A stretch of DNA of 64,000 nt from positions 98,327,302 through 98,391,301 of the forward strand of contig NC_088783.1 in the NCBI RefSeq assembly GCF_958450345.1. The letters run 5' to 3'. Positions 23,180-36,036 of this stretch are shown piece after piece. Within the stretch, counting starts at the first letter, position 1. Each line of letters opens with the position of its first letter. The translations under genes were made by a program, and so were the position numbers. The notes below the pieces were generated by a model. That model had not been told where the DNA came from. It saw only the letters and a list, made by a program, of their open reading frames with translations, and made no database searches. Source of the stretch: Calliphora vicina. Its lineage: Eukaryota; Arthropoda; Insecta; Diptera; Calliphoridae.

Positions 23180-24450
23180 AGCAGTTTAATTAGCACACGC
23201 AAGAATGTATTTTCAAGTTATAGCCGAACACTTTTGGAATATATAAAAAGTCTTTGAAATCGAATGGAAAATAATCTACTATGATATACGCAGCTTGCTT
23301 AAAAGAAATTAAAATGATAACAATCCATTGATTGTTATCATATTTTCCCGTAAAAAATATATTTTTTACGCGAAAATATAAAATTTTTTTTGTTTTAAAA
23401 AAATCATGAAAAATCGAAAACGGCAATTGTTTAAATTTATTGCTTTATTACTTTCGAATTTATTCACAACTAGTTGACTACCCCGGCTTCGCCCGGTAGC
23501 ATTTACGAATGTTTGTTCGTCAAGTTTCTCCAACCCTGCCTGTTCTTATTTATTTGCAAATAAAATATCTAAATTTGTACTTTGCAAGCCATCTCCTGAA
23601 AATTTCGAATCGAATAAAAAAAAAATGAGCCAAATCGCTCCAGCCTTTCTCACGTGATGATATTACATACATGGACCATTTCATTTTTATATACATATAT
23701 AGAAGATTAAGTGAATTCGATTATGTTCAAAGTACAAGCGTGTATTTGAGTGTACATTTACATGTGTTTTGTTTTTGTTACAATAACAAAACACATGTAA
23801 AATTTACATTCAAAGTATACGCTTGTACGCACATACAATTTTCTGAACATAAGCGAATTCACTTAATTGTGAATAAATTCGAAAATAATCCATCAATTTT
23901 TATGACCGATACCTCATTTTATTCCTATTACATGTGGCTTTACAAAAAAGCTAAACAATTTCTGCCGTTTTCGAGTTTACATGATTTTTTTAAAACAAAA
24001 AAATTTGCTATTTTCACGTAAAAAATATATTTTTTGCTTGAATTTGTTATTATAACTCCGAAACTACTGAGCCGATTGAAACGCAATATTTGTATATGTG
24101 AAAATTTGTACATAGCATGTGGAAAATGTTTTCAATATTCAATCAATCGAAAGAAGAACATTAACTACTCAATTTTATGTATATCAAACAAAATAGTTAA
24201 ATTTTGTGAAAATGAGCGAATTCACTTAATTGTGAATAAATTCGAAAAGAATTAATCATTTGTATGATCGATATCTCATTTTGTTGCTATTATATGCGGC
24301 TTTGCGACAAAGTAATAAACCAAAACAAGTTCTGTCGTTTTCGATTTTTTATGAGTTTTTTAAAACACAAAAATTTTCACGTAAAATATATATTTTTTGC
24401 TTTAATTTGGTATTATAACTCCGAAACTACTGAGCAGATTAAAATGTAAT
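23180..24450. repeat. Complex dispersed repeat with direct and inverted parts
   Basis: 23471-23505 has gactaccccggcttcgcccg. The block 23520-23700 recurs inverted at 33735-33990. A palindrome spans 23709-23870 (aagtgaattcgattatgttc against gaacataagcgaattcactt). The segment 23853-23945 is directly repeated at 24215-24305, and the block with ataactccgaaactactgag occurs at 24052 and 24416 and inverted near 39330. 23300-23440 is an inverted copy of 23930-24030. The frames here are read-through of the repeat. The class is unknown. Confidence 0.6.
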
Positions 24451-26597
24451 ATATTAACAGATTAAAGCCTATGCAAAGTTTACTTCAATAATATCGATCT
24501 AACCCTTTTTGAGTTATCATAAATTATGTGGAGAAACATGTAACAAAATTCACAATTTTAGAAAAAAAATTTAAAAAAATCTATCCATAGAATTAAAAAA
24601 GTTTACCATTTTTGTACTTAGGTAGCCATGATGCATGAAATCTATATAGTGGTTAGTGAAGCCTTTTTTGCTGTTACCTGTGTTATCGAATATTTTGGAA
24701 ACTATTTTAGTTAGCGTTTCCAAATATTGTTTAAATTGTTGATAATATCCTTTGATGAGCGAAAAAGTGGGACAGTTGCCGTTGCCTCTTCCATATAATG
24801 TAAATAGATTATATTATTAAATAATTATTATTAAATAATTTGCATGAGTTATTTTGATATCATGGAATGTAAATTTTGTCGTATTTGTAAAATTCTCGAT
24901 TTTTTGCTAAATCTTAGGCTAGAAAATTAAATTAAAACATCTGCCAATTTAGATTTTATTAAAATATTTATCGGACAAGCTTTTAACAGATTATAACAGA
25001 CAGACAGACCCTTGCAATATATTTAATATACATAATGGTAAATATGTATAAGTACCGGGCAAACCATTGTATTCGTACCTGCATGTATCTATTTCAAACT
25101 TAAACATTTAATGCACTTAAAGACTCAACTTACTGACTGGATGATGGCTCGCTCAATGGCACAAAAAAGGCTAAAACACTTTCAATGTTTTCAATTTCAC
25201 TCTTATGATATAATGTTCCTAAATACGTTCATTCATTCTTACATACATTCAGACATGCAGATGTATTAAAGTATATTTAAGTTGTACAAGAAGCTTATTT
25301 TTTATTGAAAAATCTGACGAGAACTAGATCTTACAGTCGGTTTCCATTAAATTCCAAATACATACATTTGAGTTTGTATGGATGTACAGGGAATCAAAGC
25401 AGCTAAACGGAATATACAACAACAACAAAAGTAAACAAACAAAAACATTGACATCTCGAAAGTATTTAAACCTTTTAAAAAGGATCTTAATGTCCAAACT
25501 CCCAAAACCAAAAATACCAAATAAAAAAAACGAAGTTTGAAAAAAAGAAACACTTATCAGCACATCAAAGGTAAGACAAAACAGTAAAAGAAATTATAAG
25601 TAGTGAGTGGTGGTGGTAGGGGTTGGGGTAGAAAATGGAATTGAAAAACATTCATCGCATTATTTACTCGTACTTTGCTTGAACTTAAATACTTACATAC
25701 ATATTCCTTCCTCATCATAGACGCGTCGTCATGGTTGTTGTACGTACAACAAACAATTGTACATCATGTTAAGTACTCGCTAAGCTTTAATGTTTTCAAT
25801 AAGGTTGTTATTTACTTACACCGAAATGCACATCAAATTGATCGTATTAATGGCAATAACTAGTTTATCCCGCCCATCTTATCAACTCGAGCAGGATTAT
25901 ACGCAGATTTCCATTAACCGAAAATAAAAACAGCACAAAGCATGAATCACACATTAAAAATTAGAAAAAATAAAAAAAAAAAAACAAAGCGAGAGAAAAA
26001 GGCTACTACCATAAACACTCAGACAGACAGACGGACAGACGGACGGACAGAAACAAGCAGACAGACAGACAAATGAGGAATTGATATGGGTTTGAATTGA
26101 GATGGTAATGACACAAAAAGAGGGTAAAACAACAACGAAAACAAATAAATAAACAAAAAAACACATTAATGCAATTTCAATATACCAACACTACACACTC
26201 ATAAAGGAGATAGAACAACAAAAAAAAATTCACCAGCTACAAAACATTATATTTCGATTTAAAAACAACTATTTCGGTTGTTTCCTTTTCCGTAAGAAAC
26301 AACAACAACAGAAGCAGCAAAACATCATAAAGCGACAAGTACTTTTGCGGAAGATGTGCTTGCCTGCCTGGCTGTTGGTACTTGTAGAGCCAAAATTTGT
26401 TACAGCTTTTGTTGTTTTTTTTTAAAGCAATGAATGTATACAATTTGTTAGACAATCCCTGAGGAATTCCCAGGCAATACCAATATAAATGAAAGCAAAA
26501 ATGAAGACAGCAAGTGCAAATCCACCCGTCGATTTAACAACTTTACCATTAACCTGTACACCAGTGTTTCCAAATCTTTAAGTAAATGCATATGCAT
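24451..26597. other. Intron sequence with microsatellites, no gene
   Basis: A (GACA/GACG)n run lies at 26020-26070, and (caa)n segments at about 25419, 26130 and 26300. Unique-looking DNA fills most of 25000-26500. The frames at 25324-26455 on the minus strand are low-complexity Phe/Leu-rich readings of A-rich DNA and are not accepted as genes. Confidence 0.4.
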
Positions 26598-27288
26598 TAG
26601 GGTTGTTTTATAAAATCGATTTCCGATTTTTATAGATGCTCACGTCTAGAATTGTGCCATTTAGTGTAAAAATACGATTGTTAAAGTTTTAGCTCAATCG
26701 GACTTTGCTTTCCCGCGCCGAAATTGCCACGAAGTTTTATAAATAACTACCAATTTTTCTCATTTTGACAAGAAATTTAGGAAAAAAATTAACATATTTC
26801 GAGAAAAATTTAAATAAAAGGTAATTTTTATTTAAAATATATCCGTATTAACTTGTGTATGAGTTCTTGTCTTCGTAGGATACCGTTAACCTATTCGCGG
26901 GTATGGCCAAAAAACAATGTTTTTTTAACGGCTGTTTCGAATCTCCATTTTCAAACTTTTAAAAATTTTGTTAAACAAATTTCAGAATTTTTTGATCATC
27001 ACATTGGGATTTATTAAGATCATAAAAGAGAATAAAAATATAAAACAAATTATGTCAATACCTCTTAAAGGTAAAATCACAAAATTTATATTGTTGTTAC
27101 GGTAAAAACAACGATATAAATTTTGTGATTTTCGGGAAAATCCATTTTTTTTGCCATGTTTTGGCGAATGATACCAATTTCCTTACTGTTATAAATTTTA
27201 AGTAAAACCTATTCATAATATTTTTAGTGCTGGTAATTTTAAATATGGACTGAAAGTTTTACTAAAATCGGAAAACGTTAACCTTTAA

Positions 27289-27567
27289 CCCTCCGTTACT
27301 CGCAACTGATCTGGTTGATACAGGCAAATATTTTTTTATTTTAAATTTTTTTAAACACCCTATATTTTAAGCTATTTTTTGATAAAATAATATTTTTGCT
27401 GCAATTTTTTTTGTATTACTCTTTTAAATACATTGCATTTAATATTGTTTTTATGTTTTCGCAATAAAAAGTGAAGAGATTATTTTCAAACGCGCTTTTC
27501 TTTTGTTGATATCAATTTGATACATTGCGATTAGTCTCGATTGAAAATGATTGCGACTAACGGAGGG
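27289..27567. mobile_element. TTAA-flanked MITE (279 bp), piggyBac-like
   Basis: Ends ccctccgttactcgcaa and ttgcgactaacggaggg are inverted and flanked by TTAA on both sides (27285-27288 and 27568-27571). Both CCC...GGG ends and the TTAA target are piggyBac hallmarks. It interrupts the left arm of the foldback element; the right arm lacks it. Confidence 0.85.
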
Positions 27568-27725
27568 TTAAATCGTGAAGGTCAAAAGTCAAATTTTTCA
27601 ATATTTTTAATTTCTGATGGAACGATAGCGAAATGTTATATATTTTTGGACCGATTTTAATGAAATTATGGGAAAATATAACATGAAGTCCAGCATTTAA
27701 AATAACAGCAACAAATATAAATTAA

Positions 27726-27810
27726 CCCTTAATAGCACTTGGGGTCCAATTGACCCTCAACTTTTAAAATCACTAAAAAACATTCATTTTACCCTAAGTG
27801 CTCTTAAGGG
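27726..27810. mobile_element. Tiny TTAA-flanked MITE (85 bp), piggyBac-like
   Basis: Begins cccttaatagcacttgggg and ends ccctaagtgctcttaaggg, an inverted pair, with TTAA at 27722-27725 and 27811-27814. It sits at the centre of the foldback. It is different in sequence from 27289-27567 but uses the same kind of target. Confidence 0.75.
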
Positions 27811-28212
27811 TTAAAATTCATTTTTGCACTGTTATCGTAAATGTTAGAACCTAATGTATATTTTTCTCAAGTTTCATTAAAATCGGCCCAAAAATATATA
27901 ATATTTCGAAATCTTCCATTTAGAAACTCCAAATATTGCAAAATTTTACATTTGACCTTCACCATTTAAGTGTTAAAGTTGTCCGTTTTTAGTAAAACAT
28001 TCAGAGTATATTTAAAATTATCTGAACTTTAAGATTCTATAAAGGTTTTACTTAAAATTCATAACAGTATGGAAATTGGTCTCATTCGCCAAAATATGGC
28101 CAAAAAAAATGTCTTTTCCCGAAAATCGCAAAAATTAAATCCTAGTTACGGAAAAACTGTAAGAGGTATCGACATAATTTTTTCATATTTTTACTCTCTA
28201 TTGTGATGTCAA

Positions 28213-28352
28213 TTTTTTTTTAAAAGACAAACACTAACTGCGAAGCGTTTTGCTTGTCTGCAGACACACCCAGAGTTTCTTGCAGGAATCGAACCCGCAA
28301 CCCACAGATTGATAGTCAAGCACTCTAGCGTCTAGTCTATCGGGGCACTCAA
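28213..28352 (-). mobile_element. tRNA-derived SINE
   Basis: Read on the minus strand from 28352: a tRNA-like head with a degenerate A box (tagactagacgctagagtg), an exact B box ggttcgattcc (28288-28298) and a tRNA-like arm around cttgactatcaatctg. A short unrelated body (ctgcagacaagcaaaacgct) follows, then an A-rich 3' tail (28212-28225 on the plus strand shows the T run). It interrupts the right arm of the foldback, and the left arm lacks it. It is transcribed by RNA polymerase III in principle and depends on a LINE for movement (family knowledge). Confidence 0.85.
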
Positions 28353-28785
28353 TAAATAAATAAATCCCAATGTGATGATCAAAAAATTCTGAAATTTGTT
28401 TATCAAAATTTTGAAAAATTTGAAAATGGAGATTCGAAACAGCCATTAAAAATTATTTTTTTTTTTGACCATATCTGCGAATAGGTTACCGTTAACGAAG
28501 ACAAAAACTCATACACAAGTAAATACGGATATATTTTAAATAAAAATTACATTTTATTTTAATTTTTCTCGAAATATGTTAATTTTTTTTACAAAATTTC
28601 TTGTCAAATTGAGAAAAATTAGTAGTCATTTTTAAAACTTCCTGGCACTTTCGGCACGGGAAGGCAAAATCCAATTGAGCTACAGCTTTTACAATTGTAT
28701 TTTTACACTGAAAGGAACAATTCTAGATGTGAGCACTTAAACATTTTAAGAAAAAAAATGTTGCCCTTTCACAAAAACCACCCTA

Positions 28786-31299
28786 ATATTTAAGCATACT
28801 ACTGCTTAAATCTATCGATTCTTGAGAATTTCGATATCGAATTTGAAGAATTGTGATTGAAATAGAAATTGGAATGTTATCATATGATTTATCATAACTT
28901 TTTTCAAGCCACAACCATCGATTACATACTGTCTGCAATCCGACCGACCGACCTATCCGGTATATTCGCCATAAAACCGGTTCGAAAAGAATCTACAACT
29001 CCTAACATTTTTGCTATTATTGTTATGTTTTAATGCTTTCGTAGCAATTACACTAGTTTACAAGGTTTTTGTTCATGATGTGAAACATATGTATATGGGT
29101 TTGTTTTTTGTTTTTTTTTTCTTTTTGGCAGTGTTATTTTCGGGAAAAATATTGAAAACAAATTAGGACCTCAAACTATTGTGCTATTTATTAAGAAAGT
29201 AAATACTAAAAATTATTTGTCGTAAATATCTTTCGTTATAGTTGTCAAAATTTTATTCTAAATACATTATTTTATATCTAATATTTTCCAAAATTTCAAT
29301 CCGCTTAGTCGCGAAAAATAATCAAATTCATATATTGGGAGTATGTCTTCAAAATGCAGGATTTTTTCAAAATTTTACATTTTATTTTGATACATTTGTA
29401 TAATATAAATTTATTCAAAGTATTTGCCATTGTTAACCTATGACCTTTTTCTTAAAATTCTGACGTATGTATGTTTCATTTAAAGAATATTTTTTATTTA
29501 TTTTTATAAACTTGTATTATTAGTCTAATTTGGGATGTGGTATTAGTGCCTACTTGTATTGCCAAAATGTCTGACAGTAATCAGTTAAGAATAGTGAATG
29601 GTACCCTAATGGTACCGAACTTACTTTGGTGATTTTTCTTAGAATTGGTTTGATAATAAAATTGTATAGCCGGTATACATATTTTGGGATTAATTCCTTA
29701 GTTTAGATAAAAATTATTATTTAACGTTTGGGAATCTCTACGTATTATATTGTCTGATAGTCTATCAGTGTTCTTTTTCTTCCTGCCTTTTTTACATTTT
29801 TCTCGTATTTGTATGTTTTTGCTCGTAAAACACCACTTTACCCGCTGTAATAAAAATAAATCATAATATTTTGCGTCCCTTTAACCCACCTTGCTTGTTT
29901 ACTCATCCTAATGCTGTGTGTACGTAAATAAGTCTATGTAACCGTGTAAGCTCAGTTCTACCACCATTATCGCTGTGAGGTTATAACCCCGGATAATGTG
30001 CTTAATGCATCCATCCATCCTTATGTATGTATGTTTCAGTGTATACATGTTAATGTCTCAGTAACCTGTTCCATGCCTGTTACGCATGTTGTTAAACACA
30101 AAAAAAAATGCAAGAAACAAGTAGCTACACATTTATTTTCCCATTACACTTGTCGTCATCGCCGGCATCGTCCCATGTTGCTTCTGCCCTTGCCGTCGGT
30201 CAATGTTGTTGTTCTTTTATTGCAATCGAACGTGAAACGGGTACGTTCTCGTACTACATATTAGATTTTCTCGTCTGCCTGCCGCAGGTTGCTTCTGCTG
30301 TAGAATCTAATGTTTCCCAAAAGTGTACCTTAGTTTTATTTTCAACTTGCAACAAACACACGCACACTAAATAACTTTAAATGAACTGCACGGGGACCAC
30401 AATATGTAAAAGAACCCACCAACAAATTATAGCTTAAAATTCAAGAGGGTGATTTTTGCTTTCACTGCGTGCGATAACTACTTTAACAATATGTTAACCC
30501 AGAATCTTATTAGCAACAGTGTCTGTCTGTGTGACTGCCTGTCGCAACTCTACAATTTAACTGACTCCGCTGACTTTCAATGAACTACCACCCTACCCCC
30601 TGAGGTTTAAAAATATAGATTCACTTAAATAAATGCAACATTATACACAAAAAGACCTTTATAATTAAACAAATTTGCTTATTTATATTTATTACACGTA
30701 TTCTTCTTATTCATGTAGTTTTATATGAATATTTGCTGCAAAATTACTGTTTTGAAAATCTGTATAAGATCCGTCTCCAAATTAAAAATTATTTATTTTG
30801 CCTTAATAAAATTACAATAAATATTTGGTTTATACCACAAGTATCTAATTTGTCTCCTAGGATAATTGAATATTCTTCACACTTTTTGTTCATGCTTTAG
30901 CAATATTGCAGCACAATTTGTTACTCATCTATCGTTGCATCGCAAAATTTCTTGTACTATTTTCCATTAATAAACAAAATCAGAAACACTAGCAATACAA
31001 ATCCAACTTAGATTGAATTCAAACAATCTTCCTAAAATCCAGCTCCCGAAACACATCTCAGAGCCTAGCATTAAACACATTTTAAAAGGATGCTACATAG
31101 ATTTGGCAAAAATAAGAGTATCTGGTCTTTATGTTCCATTCAGAGGGTACTATATTTTAAAATAATAAAAAGTTCTATCGAAATATTGTTGTCCAAAATA
31201 TTGAGCATAATAACGGTATCGTACATGTGGAAATATGCGAAAATATTCGAATCGTGAGAGGCGTTATGTTTTCTTTTAATTTCTTACACTCAACGAAAT
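28786..31299. other. Intron sequence, no gene
   Basis: 29880-30600 is less AT-biased and contains short overlapping plus-strand frames (29998-30374) with no recognisable domain. I regard them as chance. The rest is AT-rich and featureless. Regulatory content is possible but not testable here. Confidence 0.4.
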
Positions 31300-31810
31300 A
31301 TTTTTCCTTTACAATCCGTCACATTTAAATAAAAACAATCTTTGGATGATTTTATAATAAATAAAATGTAATATCGTACGTGACATACCATACGTGACAG
31401 ATTTTTCTCTTATAATAAAACAATATATGTATATCCTGTAAATATATGTGTACAAAAACTAAAAAAATTAATAGAAAATATACATTCGGTTTCAATAAAC
31501 AATTTTATAATAGCAAATAAACAATCAGAGTCAAATTCATTTCATACTATATGCTAATTCGGAACTTAGTTTTAACCACAATTTTAGCCTAAAACATGCC
31601 AATTAAAAATAAAAAATAAATATAGTCAGTTTAAACTATTATTATGCCAATAAAATGTTGTAATAAGCTCTAAATACTTACACATAGTAATATTTTAGTG
31701 TTTTCTCCTATTCAAATCATCTTGAAAAAAAGTTTCAAGGGTGTTTGGGTTTTCGGTCGTGGTAGTCATTCTCGTGGAATTGTCCATATGTAATTGCATG
31801 CTCTAATTGC
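31300..31810 (+). repeat. Dispersed repeat, copy B (partner of 4400-5500)
   Basis: Matches 4605-4727 and 5303-5500 in order and strand. The segment around 31540-31555 (ttcatactatatgctaattc) is the uninterrupted counterpart of the mariner insertion site in copy A. Confidence 0.65.
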
Positions 31811-31910
31811 CAAAAATGTCATAAGACTTGTATTTTACACACACAAAGTTCCATATGGATTACACGGTATGTATATGTTTACATGTGGAAAAATGTCCCA
31901 AACATGTCAC

Positions 31911-32190
31911 AAAACACATGCCGGTTAACCGAAAACCCGGTTTTTAAAAAAAGGCCAATTTTCGGTTAACCGACAAACCGGACATGACAAATATTTGACG
32001 AAAAAGACGTAACCACTAAATGAAATACATTTGAATTCTTTTATTTATTTCAAAAACTTATTTTATTTATGATGATTCAAACCAAAAAATAATAGTTTTA
32101 TTTTATTTGATGCTTCAAACAAATTTGTGCTAAAAAAAGTGGTTACGCTTTTTTTAGCAAATATTTGCCACGTGTGACAATACCTTTAGT
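31911..32190. mobile_element. TIR element with GTCACACGTGGCAAATATTTG end
   Basis: gacaaatatttgacgaaaaa with gacgtaacc (31985-32013) is mirrored by ggttacgctttttttagc and aaatatttgccacgtgtgac (32141-32180). The same ends occur at 46990-47200. The piece 31920-31982 is a CGGTTAACCG palindrome field. There is no coding frame. Confidence 0.6.
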
Positions 32191-32962
32191 TATTTTTAAA
32201 TATCCAATAAAAGTATAGAATACTGGCTGACCCGGTGTGCTTCGCCAACCCAATTAGAAGAAAGAAATAGTACTATTAAGTCTCCCTTTGTGAATTAATA
32301 ATAATTCAGATTCCAGTTTATTGGTTCATTGTAATGCCGATTCTAGCTCATTCGAAACGTATTATTAGATTTAAAAAAGTACATGATAAAATCATCATGA
32401 ATGCCTAATTTCTGGGCCCATTATTATTGAAAATGCAAAAGAAATTCATCTCTATAGTCACCTTTTGCGAATTCTAACTCATTCTGAATCATATGTGTCT
32501 AATTTTTAGGTTTATTATTATAAAATATTCCAAAAGTACTATCACAATAAAGAAATAGTACTATTGGCAACCATTATGTACATAATTAAAATAATTTAAT
32601 ATAATAAAAAGTACAATTAGAAGAAAGTACCAATTTTCCATAATTGAACCCCCGTCAAGTTTGAAATCAAAGTAATTTCCTGATTATGGGTTCAATATTA
32701 TAGAAAATTCAAAAAGAACCATTTTGAAGAACGAAAAAGTACTCCTTAGTTTGGTTGAGCTCCCTATTCTTGATTATTTCTTTACTGAGAAGCATATTAG
32801 CCAACTTTAATGTATATAAGCTAACTAATTTCATATATTTAAAAAGTACCATTAAAAGAAAATGTACCAATTTCACAAAACCGACCGACGAAAACCGATC
32901 GGTTTTTCAATTTTTTAAAACCAAAACCGCGGTTTTGAAATTCTTCGGTTTTTTGTAAACTC
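32190..32962 (-). repeat. Dispersed repeat with GACCGG/CGAAACCG terminal region, copy 2
   Basis: Inverted copy of 6540-7470. gctgacccggtgtgcttcgc lies at 32226-32245, the tacttttt-rich body at 32260-32870 and the CCG palindrome field at 32880-32960, ending with aaaactctgg-type sequence. The overlapping frames at 32755-33144 are incidental. Confidence 0.65.
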
Positions 32963-33734
32963 TGGTTTAAACAAATTTTAAATCCGTAATAATTATGATT
33001 CTGGTATTTGGTTTGGTGGGAAAATATGAAAAAGTGTAAACGCGGTATTAAAATAAAAACTATTTTAATTACAACAATTTTTTTTTTTGAAAATATAATT
33101 GTATTATCAGGTTGTTTATTAAAAACTAATTGCTGGTTTCTCATTAATTAAGTAGTATTATACATCAAACTTAGCAAATTAAACCAACGTAAACTGATTT
33201 GTAAATATTGTGAAGAAAATATGTTGAAATAAAGTGGATGAATGGATGAAAATTTATTCTAAATTGTGTTTCACACATCCAAGAATATGAGTATGAGTTT
33301 TCTGGATAGGTATTATTGTAGTTGACGATTGGTTAGTGAACTATTTTTTTTCCAATGGCGGATTAGCAGTAAATCCAAATGTTTAAATTGAATATTGTAT
33401 TCCCAAACTTAAAAAATGCATTTTAACTACGACCCACTTCGTCAATTCGTAACAATTAACTATTTGAACTGAAAAATATTCAAATTTATGCTGAAAGTAA
33501 GCTACCAATTCCAAGCTCCGGAACTTAGATCAAGAAAAACATTTAAGACAAGAATATAGTGAAAGGTGTATAGAAAAGGATACCTTAGAAAAAAATGTAG
33601 ATTCCTCAAATAACAATAAAAATAATAAAATAGTTTACAACCATCGATACAAAGAGAATTTATAAATCGATGGCTGAATTACAGAATATATATGGAGTCA
33701 ATATTTTTATGATAATTTTGCTTTATTCCGTTTA
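32963..33734. other. Intron sequence, nothing recognised
   Basis: AT-rich, no supported element. Confidence 0.4.
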
Positions 33735-33995
33735 TCTATCTATATATATAAAAAATAAATGGTCCATGTATGCAATGATATCACGTGAGAACGGCCGGAG
33801 TGATTTGGCTTATTTTTTTTATTCGATTCGAAATTTTCAGGAGATGGTTTGTAAAGAAAAAAAATTTTTTTGAGTCCAGTCAACTGTAATAAAAAAGCCC
33901 CATAAAGTATGCAGTACAAATTTAGATATTTTATTTGCAAATAAATAAGAAGAGGCAGGTGTATGTGGGTTGAAGAAACTTGAAGAACTAACATT
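33735..33995 (-). repeat. Inverted copy of the 23520-23700 repeat block
   Basis: Shares ttatttgcaaataaaatatc, gaaaatttcgaatcgaataa and tcacgtgatatc-type words with 23545-23680, in reverse orientation. The 84-codon minus frame is a read-through of the repeat. Confidence 0.65.
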
Positions 33996-36036
33996 AGTTC
34001 TTCAAGTTCTAACTTGAAGAACTAACTAGTAGTAAATAAATAAAAATTATTTTTCCATATTTTTTGCACATACGTTTGTCGTAATCACTAATTTGAAATG
34101 AGCTGGGTACTGTTCATTTAGTAACGCAGAATACTCCCAGTTTATGTGTTTTCTAATTCATCCAAATAAAGGTAGATTGATTCTACACAAGAAACACTAA
34201 ATAGAAAAAGCTGTTGCACATTGTTCGCCGACCAGAGTAAGTGCCAGTTGTGGTGTTGGATATGAGATACAAATCTACTTTATAACTACTTACTGCATAA
34301 ACTTGTAAATTGGGATGGATGGATGGGATGGGATGAGTGTCTGGAGTGAGACTCAGAAATTGTGTTTTTTGATAAACCCCTTGCACCCATATTAACAATA
34401 ATAAAAGAAAGGGGGAAACGAACAGGAAAACAAATTTGTTTTAAAAGTAAAAAAGCAAAAAGGAAAAAAGCAAAGACAAAAACAAGTAAATAAAATCTAT
34501 TACGTGGCAAACCACCCCGTATTTATGTGGCAATTTGTTGTTTTATGATTGTGTACAACGCGTAAAAATAAAGTGTATCATTTTCCCATTTACCGCACCG
34601 CACCCCTCCTTTTCAATTTCATCCTCAGCCACAATTTCAATTTATGAAGATTTGTGTGAGCCAGTTTATCTGTGAGTGTGTGTGTGTGTTGTTTTCATTT
34701 CCTTCAGGACAAAGTGTGAGAGCAGGTTGTACTCGTATGTGTGTAAGTGATGGCGCGTGCATGTGTGTGTGTGTGTGTAAAAGAGAGTATCATACAATTG
34801 TTGCCCTACTGCACTTGTTTTGATTTGTTTGGAATAATAACAGATGCTTACTGAACGTATTATTATTATTCATTGTTGTTAAAAATTATTAATGGTTGAC
34901 AATAGATTTCACTCTGTAATGTTGTTTGCGAAGCACTTTCGACCAGGTTTGCTTTACTGCCTGCCTGCCACTGCCACATACACAGAAATACACACAAATG
35001 TTTGTATTCATACATTTGTTTTTTTTGTTGTCTGTATTGTTCGTTTATGATTTTGTTGTTGTTTATTCCAAATATTGTTATTTTTGTTGTTATTGTTGCG
35101 TTTGTTGGCAAATTACAATTGTGTAAATATTTAAACTACTTGAAAATTACTCATTAGTGTTTTCTACAATTAATGTTTCATTTACTTAAGATCCTGTACG
35201 CACAGTCGATGGTCATATTAAGTTTGAACACTTCATAGAATGTGACTAATTACGAAACATGTTCGCATTTAGACTCTTGCCGCTAAACGGTTTTTAGATA
35301 ATCTCAAAGAGTAATTTCTTCACTAGTCGGTTGAAATAGCAGCAGTGCTCTTGAAGTATTGATCTTCAATATTAGTTCATTAATTAGGCAAACTTTTCAA
35401 CACTTTATATAGAGTATCCAAAACCGAAAATCGGTCAACCGGTTTTTTCTTTGTTATAAACTCGGCCGATTTCGGTTTTCTTTGACTTTTTGGTTTTTTG
35501 ATAAGCCGGGTTTTTTAAAAACTGGGACTGTTGCTAGTATGATATAAAATACTTATTTACAGATTACACGTGGCCATGTCCAATCTATTAATAATTTCAA
35601 TTTATTGTCCAGACAATCACTCTCTCTCTCTTACAATTAAGGTTTTGTTAATTTATTATGATAAAGTTGACCAGCCACTGTGCACAAATGATTAAGACAG
35701 ATGCAATTATTCTCCATATTCTCGTTATAATGTTTTGTTCCTTTTGTCAATGGTAGATATACAAATATTTAATAGATAATTATGAATAGTTTGTTATTTT
35801 AAATGAATCGGTAAATTTATTTTCTTTCCTGAATTTAACTAATTTAATATTCTTGTTACTTTACATTGGATACAACCTTTTGTACTTGTTATATGCATAT
35901 ATTGAGATGTCTATTGAAGTTTATTGAAATCGGTTCATAATTTCACCTGGCCCCTATGCAAATGTCCTCATGTCACCCAATTTTATAACGATCATAATTA
36001 GTTATATCTCAGAATGTTGGTATATAAATATAATAT
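33996..36036. other. Intron sequence with GT microsatellites and repeat debris
   Basis: (TG)n runs lie near 34676-34690 and 34760-34780. 35424-35525 is a cggttttt/aaccg-rich palindrome field like those at 31920 and 52000. 35890-36010 holds the ttgaaatcggttcataattt / gttatatctcagaatg words of the 256-970 repeat group. No gene. Confidence 0.45.

Larger units (their letters stand above)
26598..28785. mobile_element. Large foldback element (2.19 kb, arms about 0.9 kb)
   Basis: Almost the whole element is an imperfect palindrome. 26640-26960 (tgctcacgtctagaattgt, then catattcgag-type and ttcgcgggtatggcc blocks) mirrors 28430-28735. 26945-27010 mirrors 28363-28440. 27135-27285 mirrors 27975-28120. 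27572-27660 mirrors 27870-27965. Ends are tagggttgttttat and its mirror aaaaaccaccct-a. Three later insertions (two TTAA-flanked MITEs and a SINE) break the symmetry. No ORF is present and no target duplication could be fixed. It resembles a long-TIR foldback transposon. Confidence 0.85.

Noticed and set aside
26018..26075. Regular (GACA/GACG)n array as a possible CRISPR or satellite
   Set aside because: The period is only 4 nt with no spacers; it is a microsatellite.
29998..30374. Two overlapping 88-codon frames in a less AT-rich stretch
   Set aside because: No domain, no splice context and competing frames on the same strand; composition alone is not evidence.
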